Source: Rhodospirillaceae bacterium (GTDB lineage Bacteria; Pseudomonadota; Alphaproteobacteria; UBA828). Taken from it: DNA of 6,072 nucleotides. The notes beneath the pieces were generated by a model. The model did not search any database. It saw nothing but the letters and a program-made list of their open reading frames with translations, and was not told where the DNA came from. The stretch's first letter is position 1. Each line of letters starts with the position of its first letter. Where the stretch lies: assembly GCA_028819955.1 (NCBI GenBank), contig JAPPKP010000275.1:1-6072 (forward strand). Direction: 5' to 3'. This document shows positions 1 to 5,542 of the stretch, piece after piece. The translations under genes were made by a program, and so were the position numbers.

Positions 1-724
1 CCTTCGGGTTCCAGTAGTCCGACGTGCCCGAGAAGGTGAAGAAGGGGATGCTGCGCACCTGCTGCTCGCTGGTGGCGTAGCGCAAGCGCTTGCCGGCGTT
101 CACGATCTTCTGGAAGCCGCCCTTGTAGGCGATCTCGTGGCGCTCCAGGAACGCGCGGATATCGTCGACGTCCGCCTCCTCGATATCGGTCAACTCGGCG
201 TCGGAGCCGAGGGAGCGCACCGCGCCGCCGACATAGATATTGCCGGCCGCCATGTCCTCGCCCACGCGCTCGCCGGATTCGCCCAGGATGACGATGCGGC
301 CGCCGTACATCATGTACCCGGCCATGAAGTTGGCGTTGCCGACGCAGCAGAGCGTCCCCGCCTTCATCACCTGGCCCGCTCGCGAGCCCACGTTGCCGTG
401 CACCACGATCTCGGCGCCCCGAATCGCCACGCCCGCGATCGCGCCAGCGTTGCCGCGCACCGTCACCGTGCCGGCGTACATGTTGTCGCCGAGGCCCCAG
501 CCGACGTTGTTGTCGATCTCGAAGCGCGCCTGATCCGCAAGCCCCGCGCAGAAGTACCCCGCGGAGCCCCGGATATTCACCCGCACCGGGTGGATCAGGC
601 CGACGCCGATATGGTGGCGCGCGTCGGGGTTGAGGACCTCGACGTCCTCCCCTTCAGCCCCCCACTTGCGGATTTGCTCGTTGGCGTCCCGGACCGAGAC
701 CTGTCCTAGGTCAATCTGGACCAT
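1..724 (-). CDS. GXGXG-domain protein, glutamate-synthase C-terminal-domain-like (GlxC/MgsB type), partial
   Basis: The stand-alone counterpart of the C-terminal GXGXG beta-helix domain of glutamate synthase. Such subunits assemble with a class II glutamine amidotransferase and an FMN synthase subunit (GlxBCD, or MgsABC for N-methylglutamate synthase). The 241 codons visible, read from the ATG at 724, show turn after turn of glycine-spaced repeats at about residues 50-175 (for example NIRGSAG, VRGNAG, VVHGNVG, CCVGNAN, VGGAVRSLG), the hallmark of this right-handed beta-helix. A polar tail at about 176-241 ends in DYWNPK at the window edge; the length suggests the stop lies just outside. The ATG lies inside the end of the upstream amidotransferase gene (19-bp overlap), so translation is probably coupled. 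The domain has no catalytic residues of its own; its known role is structural. The sequence is clearly of the family, but I cannot say whether it is closer to GlxC, MgsB or a third group. Confidence 0.88.
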   Translation of the reverse strand, partial: MVQIDLGQVSVRDANEQIRKWGAEGEDVEVLNPDARHHIGVGLIHPVRVNIRGSAGYFCAGLADQARFEIDNNVGWGLGDNMYAGTVTVRGNAGAIAGVAIRGAEIVVHGNVGSRAGQVMKAGTLCCVGNANFMAGYMMYGGRIVILGESGERVGEDMAAGNIYVGGAVRSLGSDAELTDIEEADVDDIRAFLERHEIAYKGGFQKIVNAGKRLRYATSEQQVRSIPFFTFSGTSDYWNPK

Positions 725-1647
725 GTACCGAAGCTCCCCGGCGGCGGTTCCCTGGTGTCGAGCGCGCGGCCCGGGAAAAGGCGGTTCAGCGAAACCTCCT
801 CCGAGGCGATCGCGATCAGGTCGTCGTTCTCGTACATGATCATCGGCTTCGCCGCGAGATGGTCCTTGGCGTAGCCGATCTCGTCCTTGGTCGAGACCAG
901 GAACGAGAACGTGCCGTCGAGGTCGTCGATCGAGGTCTTCAGCGCGTCTTCCAACGGCACCTCGTTGGCGAGCTTGTCCGCCAGATAGACCGCAATCAGC
1001 TCGCTGTCGTTGTCCGTGTGGAACTCGAAGCCGCGGCGCTCGAGCCTGCGCCGCATCTTCCAGTAGTTGGTGATCTGGCCGTTGTGCACGATGGCGATGT
1101 CGGTGAACCCGGTCGCCCAGAAAGGATGCGCCGCCTCGGGCTTCACCTCGGATTCGGTCGCGAGCCGCACGTGACCCAGACCGTGGGTTCCCTGCACCTC
1201 GCGCACGCGGAAGACATCGTCCACGTCGTGGGCGCCGCCCACGTCCTTGCGGATGTCCAGGCTCTCGCCGATGGAGATCAGCGTTGCCGCATGCTCCATG
1301 TCATAGGTGAGCTTCTGCACGTCGCCGGAGAAGCGCACCACCACCCGGTAGCTGTTGCCCACATGCTCGTCTTCCACGACTTCGGCGCCATGGTCTTCGA
1401 GGGTGCTGCGAATGTCCGCGATCGCGCCCTCGACGCCGCTGTTGTGGCCGACGCCATCGCCCGCACCGTTCTCCTCCTCCACGAGAAAGCGAAGCCGGAG
1501 CATGCCCGGTTCGGCATCTTCATAAAGAGCGAAGCCGGTGGAATCCGGACCACGGTGCTGACAACCGTCCAGCATATCGATCAGAGCCTGACCGGTGCCA
1601 AGTCCCGTGCTCCCGTGCTTGAACATCACGCCCGCTATTCCGCACAT
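706..1647 (-). CDS. Class II glutamine amidotransferase (GlxB/MgsA type)
   Basis: An Ntn-type amidotransferase subunit of 313 residues that hydrolyses glutamine and would deliver ammonia to a partner synthase. It begins MCGIAG, so Cys2 becomes the N-terminal nucleophile after Met removal. Further family motifs are HRGPDS (31-36), GHVRLAT (158-164), VHNG (187-190, oxyanion hole) and TDNDSE (211-216). It ends with LDTREPPPG, as is usual for short GlxB-type proteins, and lacks the synthase half of PurF, GlmS or GltB. The length fits a stand-alone subunit. The start at 1647 is fixed by the need for Cys at position 2; the ribosome-binding site is weak (GGAACGGGA about 8 bases upstream). It is first in a minus-strand operon with the GXGXG gene, which starts inside its last codons. 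The substrate of the full enzyme cannot be told from this subunit. Confidence 0.92.
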   Translation of the reverse strand: MCGIAGVMFKHGSTGLGTGQALIDMLDGCQHRGPDSTGFALYEDAEPGMLRLRFLVEEENGAGDGVGHNSGVEGAIADIRSTLEDHGAEVVEDEHVGNSYRVVVRFSGDVQKLTYDMEHAATLISIGESLDIRKDVGGAHDVDDVFRVREVQGTHGLGHVRLATESEVKPEAAHPFWATGFTDIAIVHNGQITNYWKMRRRLERRGFEFHTDNDSELIAVYLADKLANEVPLEDALKTSIDDLDGTFSFLVSTKDEIGYAKDHLAAKPMIMYENDDLIAIASEEVSLNRLFPGRALDTREPPPGSFGTWSRLT

Positions 1648-1666
1648 GCGCTTAGTCCCGTTCCAT

Positions 1667-1678
1667 ACCTTCGAAGGT
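1667..1678. promoter_or_regulatory. Perfect 12-bp palindrome, candidate operator in divergent intergenic region
   Basis: ACCTTCGAAGGT reads the same on both strands. It lies 19 bp upstream of the amidotransferase start, in the 107-bp gap between the two divergent operons. Just beyond it, minus-strand TATGAT (1684-1689) resembles a -10 box and would put a transcription start near the palindrome, but I see no good -35 match. The heptamer CTATCAT occurs at both 1682-1688 and 1723-1729. A dimeric regulator site shared by the two operons is possible; this is inference from position and symmetry only. Confidence 0.3.
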
Positions 1679-1754
1679 GCTCTATCATACCACGAATCAC
1701 GGACTCGCGCGCCGACGCACCGCTATCATGCTCCCAGTCTGAGGAAGATCAGCC

Positions 1755-2648
1755 ATGCCCCACGCGCAGTCGCCGGACGGGACCAGGCTTTACTACGAGG
1801 AAGCCGGTTCGGGCCATCCGGTGCTTTTCATCCACGAGTTCGCGGGCGACCACCTGAGCTGGGAGCCGCAGCTCTGCCATTTCTCGCGGCGCTACCGCTG
1901 CATCGCCTACAACGCCCGCGGCTATCCGCCCTCCGACGTGCCAGAGGCCGCGGACGCCTACAGCCAGGACCACGCGGTGGCGGACGCCGTCGCCCTTCTC
2001 GACCATCTCGGCATCGAGCGCGCCCACGTCGTGGGCCTGAGTATGGGCGGCTTCGCGACCATCCATGTCGGCCTCAAGCACCCGGCGCGCGCGTCGGCCT
2101 TGGTGGTCGCCGGCTGCGGCTACGGCGCGCCCAAGGATGCCCGCGGCGGCTTCCAGCGCGAGACCCACGCGGTGGCCGACCGGCTTGAGCGCGAGGGCGC
2201 CGGCCCGGTCGGCGCCGACTACGCGCTCGGGCCGACGAGGGTGCAGTTCCAGACCAAGGACCCGCGTGGCTGGGCCACCTTCCGCGATCGGCTTGCCGAG
2301 CATTCCGCCAGGGGCACGGCCAACACGTTGCGCGGCGTGCAGGCCCGCCGCCCCTCCCTCTACGACCTGGAAGACGGCCTCGCCGCGCTCACCGTGCCGA
2401 CGCTGCTCGTCACCGGCGACGAGGACGAGCCCTGCCTCGACGCCAACCTCTACCTCAAGCGCACGATCCCGACCGCCGGCCTTCTGGTGATCCCGAAGTC
2501 GGGACACACGATCAATCTCGAGGAGCCCGACGCCTTCAACCAGGCCTGCGCCGACTTCTTCGCGCAGGTCGAGAACGACCGCTGGGGCACGCGCGACCCG
2601 CGCTCGCTCGGCGGCACGTCGATCATCCGAGCCGAGGAAGACGAGTGA
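1755..2648 (+). CDS. Alpha/beta-fold hydrolase
   Basis: A probable serine hydrolase of 297 residues, cytoplasmic (no signal peptide or membrane segment). The strand before the oxyanion turn reads VLFIHEFAG (23-31), a variant of HGFxG with Glu in place of Gly. The nucleophile elbow is GLSMGG with Ser96; the acid is Asp222 or Asp224 in VTGDEDEP; the catalytic His is His251 in KSGHTINLEEP. The whole triad is in family order and the length is normal for a single-domain hydrolase with a cap at about 130-205. The ATG at 1755 follows a good ribosome-binding site, GAGGAAG at 1741-1747. It is the first gene of a pair with the M20 gene, whose start overlaps its stop, so the two products probably act on the same compound. 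Esterase, lactonase, amidase or C-C hydrolase activity cannot be separated by sequence alone. Confidence 0.9.
   Translation: MPHAQSPDGTRLYYEEAGSGHPVLFIHEFAGDHLSWEPQLCHFSRRYRCIAYNARGYPPSDVPEAADAYSQDHAVADAVALLDHLGIERAHVVGLSMGGFATIHVGLKHPARASALVVAGCGYGAPKDARGGFQRETHAVADRLEREGAGPVGADYALGPTRVQFQTKDPRGWATFRDRLAEHSARGTANTLRGVQARRPSLYDLEDGLAALTVPTLLVTGDEDEPCLDANLYLKRTIPTAGLLVIPKSGHTINLEEPDAFNQACADFFAQVENDRWGTRDPRSLGGTSIIRAEEDE
2634..2640 (+). promoter_or_regulatory. Ribosome-binding site of the M20 gene
   Basis: GAGGAAG lies inside the last codons of the hydrolase gene. Counting from its GAGG core, the spacing is 7 bases to the GTG at 2645 and 13 to the ATG at 2651, which favours the GTG. The same GAGGAAG motif precedes the hydrolase gene with 10 bases between core and start, so the ATG is not excluded. 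Confidence 0.55.
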
Positions 2649-3817
2649 CCATGTCGGACGCAGACAAATCCATTGCCGGATCGCTACACGCGCTCCTCGC
2701 CGAGCTCATCGCGATACCGTCCACCACGCCGCCAGGCGACACGCGGGCGATTTGCGAGGCCGCCGGCGAGCACTTCAAGGCGGCCGGTTACGAGGTCTCC
2801 GTGCCCATGCGGACCCCGCCGATCGCCAACCTGGTCGCGCTGCTGGGCGAAGGCTCGCCCTGCGTGGTGTTCAATTCCCATATCGACACGGTTGGCACCG
2901 GCGACCGCGCAGCCTGGCGCACCGACCCCTTCGCCGCGACGATGGAGGACGGCCGCATCTACGGCCTCGGCGCCAACAACTGCAAGGGCTCGGCGGCGGT
3001 ACATTTGTGGCTGGCGGACGAGGTGGCGCGTCGCGGCGGGCCTGCAAAGGGCAGCGTGGTCTTCGTGCTCGCCGGCGACGAGGAGCGCTTAGGATCCGAG
3101 GGCACCGCGTTCCTGCGCGAGGAAGGGCTGATCGAGCCCGATGCCCTCGTGCTCGGCTCGCCCACGGAGAACCAGATCATCGTCGAGGAGCGTGGCATCC
3201 TCTGGCTCGAGATCGAGACCGCCGGCCGCGCCGCCCACGGTGGCGACCCGCCGGCAGGCGACAACGCCATCCTCCGCATGATGCGCCTGCTGGAGCGGCT
3301 CCAGACCGAGCTGGGGCCGAGGCTCGACGCAAGGCGCAGCGGCGGGAAAGTCTCGACCATGAACATCGGCACCCTCCACGGCGGCGAGAACCCCAACGTG
3401 GTGCCCGACCGCTGCACGGCCCGCATCGACCGCCGCCTGCTGCCCGATGAGCCGGTCGAGCAGGCTCATGCCGAGATGGAGGCCGTGCTGGCCGCTGCCG
3501 GCGAGCCTGCGGGCTCCTACGCCGTGCGCCGCCCGGTCGGTACCGACGGCTTCTCCGCGCCCCTCGACGGCCCCTTCGTTTCGGCGCTGATGACGGCCAT
3601 CGAGGAGCGCCTGGGCAGACCGCCGGAGGTGCTCAACGCGCTCGCCGCAAGCGACGGCCGCTTCTTCGCCCGCGATGGCATCGAGATCGTCAATTTCGGT
3701 CCCGGCGACGGTGCCGTGAGCCACGCCGCCAACGAGTTCATCCCCCTCGCCGAGATGGTGGACGCCGCCCTGATCCTCCGCACCTTCGTCGAGCGCACCC
3801 TCGGCTTCGCCGGATGA
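2645..3817 (+). CDS. M20-family metallopeptidase/deacylase homologue with altered metal site
   Basis: A member of the ArgE/DapE/CPG2 (M20) family, 390 residues, normal length. From the GTG start: the catalytic-domain motif NSHIDTV (His79, Asp81), LGANNCKG (109-115 region), AGDEE (Glu146, Glu147), GSPTEN (171-176), the dimerisation-domain motif AHGGDPPAGDNAI (His198) and the closing SHAANE with His360. Active family members normally have Asp where Asn112 stands (bridging metal ligand, in GxxDxKG) and Glu where Ser172 stands (GEPT motif). Both replaced residues belong to one side of the dimetal centre, while the acid/base Glu and the other site's ligands remain. The frame is intact and the rest is well conserved, so this looks like a specialised subfamily rather than decay. 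The GTG start overlaps the hydrolase stop (GTGA); ATG at 2651 would give 388 residues. Its substrate is unknown; an N-acyl or amide compound is the family expectation. Confidence 0.9.
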   Translation: MTMSDADKSIAGSLHALLAELIAIPSTTPPGDTRAICEAAGEHFKAAGYEVSVPMRTPPIANLVALLGEGSPCVVFNSHIDTVGTGDRAAWRTDPFAATMEDGRIYGLGANNCKGSAAVHLWLADEVARRGGPAKGSVVFVLAGDEERLGSEGTAFLREEGLIEPDALVLGSPTENQIIVEERGILWLEIETAGRAAHGGDPPAGDNAILRMMRLLERLQTELGPRLDARRSGGKVSTMNIGTLHGGENPNVVPDRCTARIDRRLLPDEPVEQAHAEMEAVLAAAGEPAGSYAVRRPVGTDGFSAPLDGPFVSALMTAIEERLGRPPEVLNALAASDGRFFARDGIEIVNFGPGDGAVSHAANEFIPLAEMVDAALILRTFVERTLGFAG

Positions 3818-3850
3818 GATTCCACTACGCTCGAAAGCAAAATTCCGACG

Positions 3851-3880
3851 TTGACGTTCGTCTGCCTACGCATCTATGGT
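3851..3880 (+). promoter_or_regulatory. Candidate sigma-70-type promoter for the NYN gene
   Basis: TTGACG (3851-3856, 5 of 6 to the -35 consensus), an 18-bp spacer, then TATGGT (3875-3880, 4 of 6 to the -10 consensus). Transcription would begin near 3887, leaving a leader of about 55 bases before the ATG at 3942. The alternative upstream ATG at 3876 falls inside the -10 box, so this promoter would favour the 3942 start. It lies in a relatively AT-richer patch just after the M20 stop. Confidence 0.4.
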
Positions 3881-3894
3881 GACCGGCACTTGGT

Positions 3895-3927
3895 CCCCGC
3901 CGGACTCGCCGCAAGGCCCCGGCGGGG
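3895..3927 (+). terminator. Strong GC hairpin with GNRA loop: terminator of the M20 operon or leader hairpin of the NYN gene
   Basis: CCCCGCCGG (3895-3903) pairs perfectly with CCGGCGGGG (3919-3927), a 9-bp stem. The loop can fold further as GCC-GCAA-GGC (3908-3917), closing on a GCAA tetraloop of GNRA type. The T-rich bases TTATT follow at once (3928-3932). Either it ends transcripts from the hydrolase/M20 pair, or, being 14 bases before the NYN start, it shapes that gene's leader. The short imperfect T tract leaves intrinsic termination uncertain. Confidence 0.45.
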
Positions 3928-3941
3928 TTATTCCTTCCGCC

Positions 3942-4577
3942 ATGCCGGCTGAACCTAAGACCAAACGCGCCGTTTCGTTTATCGACGGGCAGAACCTGTA
4001 CCGGCACGCGAAGGACGCGTTCGGTCACCATCATCCCAACTACGACCCGCGCAAGCTTGCGGACGCGGTGAGCGCTGATCGCGGTTGGGTCAACTTCGGC
4101 GTCCGGTTCTATACCGGCGTGCCCAGCGCGGACAGGTCGCCGATGTGGCACGGGTACTGGACGCGACGGCTGACCGCAATGCGGCGAGCAGGCATCGTCG
4201 TCATTTCACGAAGACTGCGCTATCGGGTCGAGAAGTTCCGGCTGCCTGACGGTTCGATCTACCGGCTTTCAATCGAGCGCGAGAAGGGCATCGATCTTCG
4301 GCTCGGCCTTGACGTGGTGCGCATGGCACGAAACGAGGAGCTGGATGTGGCGATCATCTTCAGTCAGGACCAAGACCTCGGCGAGGTCGCGCGGGAGGTT
4401 CGCGACATCTCGCAGAGCACGGGGCGCTGGCTGAAAGTGGTATCGGCCTTTCCCGTCGGACCGAGTGCCACGGTGCGACGGGGGATCGACCGGACAGACT
4501 GGTTCGGGATGGAGCGGGAGTTCTACAATGCCTGTCTCGATCCAAGGGACTATCGGCCGGATCGAGGGCGGACGTAG
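3942..4577 (+). CDS. NYN-domain (LabA/DUF88-like, PIN-type) putative ribonuclease
   Basis: A predicted 211-residue protein with one NYN domain, a PIN/FLAP-nuclease-like fold that usually cuts RNA using clustered acidic residues and a divalent metal. Visible motifs: VSFIDGQNLY (11-20, Asp15 and Asn18), EKGIDLRLGLDVV (114-126, Asp118) and IIFSQDQDL (138-146, Asp143 and Asp145). All expected acidic positions are present. The C-terminal segment RTDWFGMEREFYNACLDPRDY (about 184-204) is of a kind seen in many bacterial NYN proteins. The ATG at 3942 is chosen because the domain starts directly after it and the upstream ATG at 3876 overlaps a promoter-like -10 box; neither has a clear ribosome-binding site. 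Base composition is lower in GC than the neighbours (182 of 300 bases counted in five 60-base stretches, against 89 of 120 in two neighbouring-gene stretches), suggesting separate origin. The RNA target is unknown, and nothing links it to the metabolic genes around it. Confidence 0.88.
   Translation: MPAEPKTKRAVSFIDGQNLYRHAKDAFGHHHPNYDPRKLADAVSADRGWVNFGVRFYTGVPSADRSPMWHGYWTRRLTAMRRAGIVVISRRLRYRVEKFRLPDGSIYRLSIEREKGIDLRLGLDVVRMARNEELDVAIIFSQDQDLGEVAREVRDISQSTGRWLKVVSAFPVGPSATVRRGIDRTDWFGMEREFYNACLDPRDYRPDRGRT
4536..4566 (+). repeat. 8-bp perfect inverted repeat at the 3' end of the NYN gene
   Basis: CTCGATCC (4536-4543) and GGATCGAG (4559-4566) can form an 8-bp stem with a 15-base loop, overlapping the last codons of the NYN gene. 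No T tract follows, so it is not a typical intrinsic terminator; it could protect the 3' end of the message or be coincidental in GC-rich coding sequence. Confidence 0.3.
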
Positions 4578-4697
4578 CGCGCTCCATCTGCTGGGACAGT
4601 TGAAGAGAAGCGATTCCGGAAGCTTGCTGACCTTCTGTTGGCAGGTCGCGCCGTTGCGCCTGGAACGCGGGATGCCTACCCTGCGGCGGGGCGCGGC

Positions 4698-4775
4698 GCG
4701 CACGTTGAGCATTTCGGGCGGCTTGCCTCGGCGCTCCTCGATGGCCGCCGTCAGTGCCGAAACGACGAGACCGGT
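4698..4775 (-). pseudogene. Inverted remnant of an M20 peptidase gene (C-terminal catalytic part)
   Basis: Read on the minus strand, 4763 down to 4704 encodes VSALTAAIEERRGKPPEMLN, which aligns without gaps to VSALMTAIEERLGRPPEVLN (312-331) of the intact M20 protein upstream: 15 of 20 residues and 50 of 60 bases by my count. The flank up to 4775 adds LTG against LDG. Many differences are at third codon positions, so the source gene had evolved as a functional protein before breaking. Beyond the core the match fades with apparent insertions and deletions; faint echoes of the following GIP and FGPG stretches may continue towards 4640, but I cannot prove it by eye. No start, no catalytic residues and no full frame remain. 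It lies opposite in direction to the intact gene, in the gap between the NYN and ABC genes, so it is debris of a second, diverged copy rather than a recent duplication. Confidence 0.7.
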
Positions 4776-4785
4776 GAGAGAGCGC

Positions 4786-4791
4786 GGGAGG
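4786..4791 (+). promoter_or_regulatory. Ribosome-binding site fixing the GTG start of the first ABC ATPase
   Basis: GGGAGG sits 7 bases before the GTG at 4799, ideal spacing. No in-frame ATG is available before the conserved Walker region except well into the domain, so this site decides for the GTG start. Confidence 0.7.
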
Positions 4792-4798
4792 CGGCGCG

Positions 4799-5539
4799 GT
4801 GACCGACGCAGCGACCAACGGAGTGCCCATCCTGGAGACGCACGGGCTGACCATGCGCTTCGGCGGCGTGGTCGCGGTCGATCAGGTCGATTTCTCCATG
4901 GCGGAGGGCGAGCTGCGCTGCCTGATCGGCCCCAACGGCGCCGGCAAGAGCACCTTCTTCAAGTGCCTGACCCACCAGTACAAGGCGTCCGCCGGGCGGG
5001 TCCGCTTCCGGGGCGCCGACATCACCGGCTCCCATACCTACCAGATCGCGCGGCGCGGCATCGGCATCAAGACCCAGGTGCCGAGCGTGTTCGACGGGCT
5101 GAGCGTGCACGAGAACATCTGGGTCGCGGCCCGCCGCCACCACGGCCGCCGCGAGGCCAACCGTATCGTGGACGAGATTCTGGAACGGCTGCGGCTCTCT
5201 GACCTCGCCCGCCGCCTGGTCGGCCAGCTCGCCCACGGCGAGCGCCAGCGGGTCGAGCTCGGCACCGTGCTCACCGGCGAGCCCGAGCTGATCCTGCTGG
5301 ACGAGCCGACCGCAGGCATGACCCACGAGGAGGTCAACCAGACCACCGACCTGATTCGGGAGATCAACAAGACCACGTCGATGATCGTGGTCGAGCACGA
5401 CATGCAGTTCATCAAGGCGATCGCCAAGCGGGTGACCGTGTTCCATCAGGGAGCGATCCTGATCGAGGACACCATGGCGAACCTGGAGAAGAACCAGCAG
5501 GTGCGCGATATCTATCTCGGCAAACAGCACGCGGCCTGA
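4799..5539 (+). CDS. ABC transporter ATP-binding protein, LivG type (HAAT family)
   Basis: A 246-residue ATPase subunit of an importer of the branched-chain amino acid/urea/amide (HAAT) class; it would sit on the inner face of the cytoplasmic membrane bound to a LivH/LivM-type permease pair. Walker A is GPNGAGKS (44-51), the Q-loop Gln93 lies in KTQVPSVFDG, the signature is the non-canonical LAHGERQ (144-150) in place of LSGGQ, Walker B is LILLDEP (164-170) and the H-loop is His200 in VVEHD. TAGMTHEEV after Walker B is typical of LivG/UrtD proteins. Length is normal and all motifs are intact. The GTG start has a strong ribosome-binding site. The second ATPase gene follows after 3 bases. Unusually for this transporter class, no permease or binding-protein gene precedes it here, so these are expected to the right. 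Substrate is not determinable from the ATPase; UrtD proper usually has a different Q-loop stretch, so urea is not assumed. Confidence 0.92.
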   Translation: MTDAATNGVPILETHGLTMRFGGVVAVDQVDFSMAEGELRCLIGPNGAGKSTFFKCLTHQYKASAGRVRFRGADITGSHTYQIARRGIGIKTQVPSVFDGLSVHENIWVAARRHHGRREANRIVDEILERLRLSDLARRLVGQLAHGERQRVELGTVLTGEPELILLDEPTAGMTHEEVNQTTDLIREINKTTSMIVVEHDMQFIKAIAKRVTVFHQGAILIEDTMANLEKNQQVRDIYLGKQHAA

Positions 5540-5542
5540 GCC

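Larger units (their letters stand above)
4578..4798. other. Intergenic gap between NYN and ABC genes
   Basis: This 221-bp stretch holds the inverted M20 remnant in its right half and, at its end, the ribosome-binding site of the ABC ATPase gene. I see no convincing promoter, terminator or RNA gene. Plus-strand frames here can be read through but resemble no protein I know. Confidence 0.5.

Noticed and set aside
859..1857. Long open frame (332 codons) antisense to the amidotransferase
   Set aside because: It mirrors a clear GlxB-type gene; such long antisense frames are expected in GC-rich DNA, and its product shows no domain.
3876..3941. 22-residue N-terminal extension of the NYN protein
   Set aside because: Its ATG has no ribosome-binding site and falls inside the promoter-like -10 box; the extension is Pro/Gly-rich and absent from the domain.
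3817..4617. GATTCC present on both sides of the NYN gene as possible target-site duplications
   Set aside because: Only six bases match and no inverted terminal repeats or transposase are nearby; chance is sufficient.
4465..5202. Plus-strand open frame (245 codons) spanning the NYN end and the ABC start
   Set aside because: It overlaps both real genes out of frame, has no domain, and its M20-like patch is only the antisense reading of the remnant.
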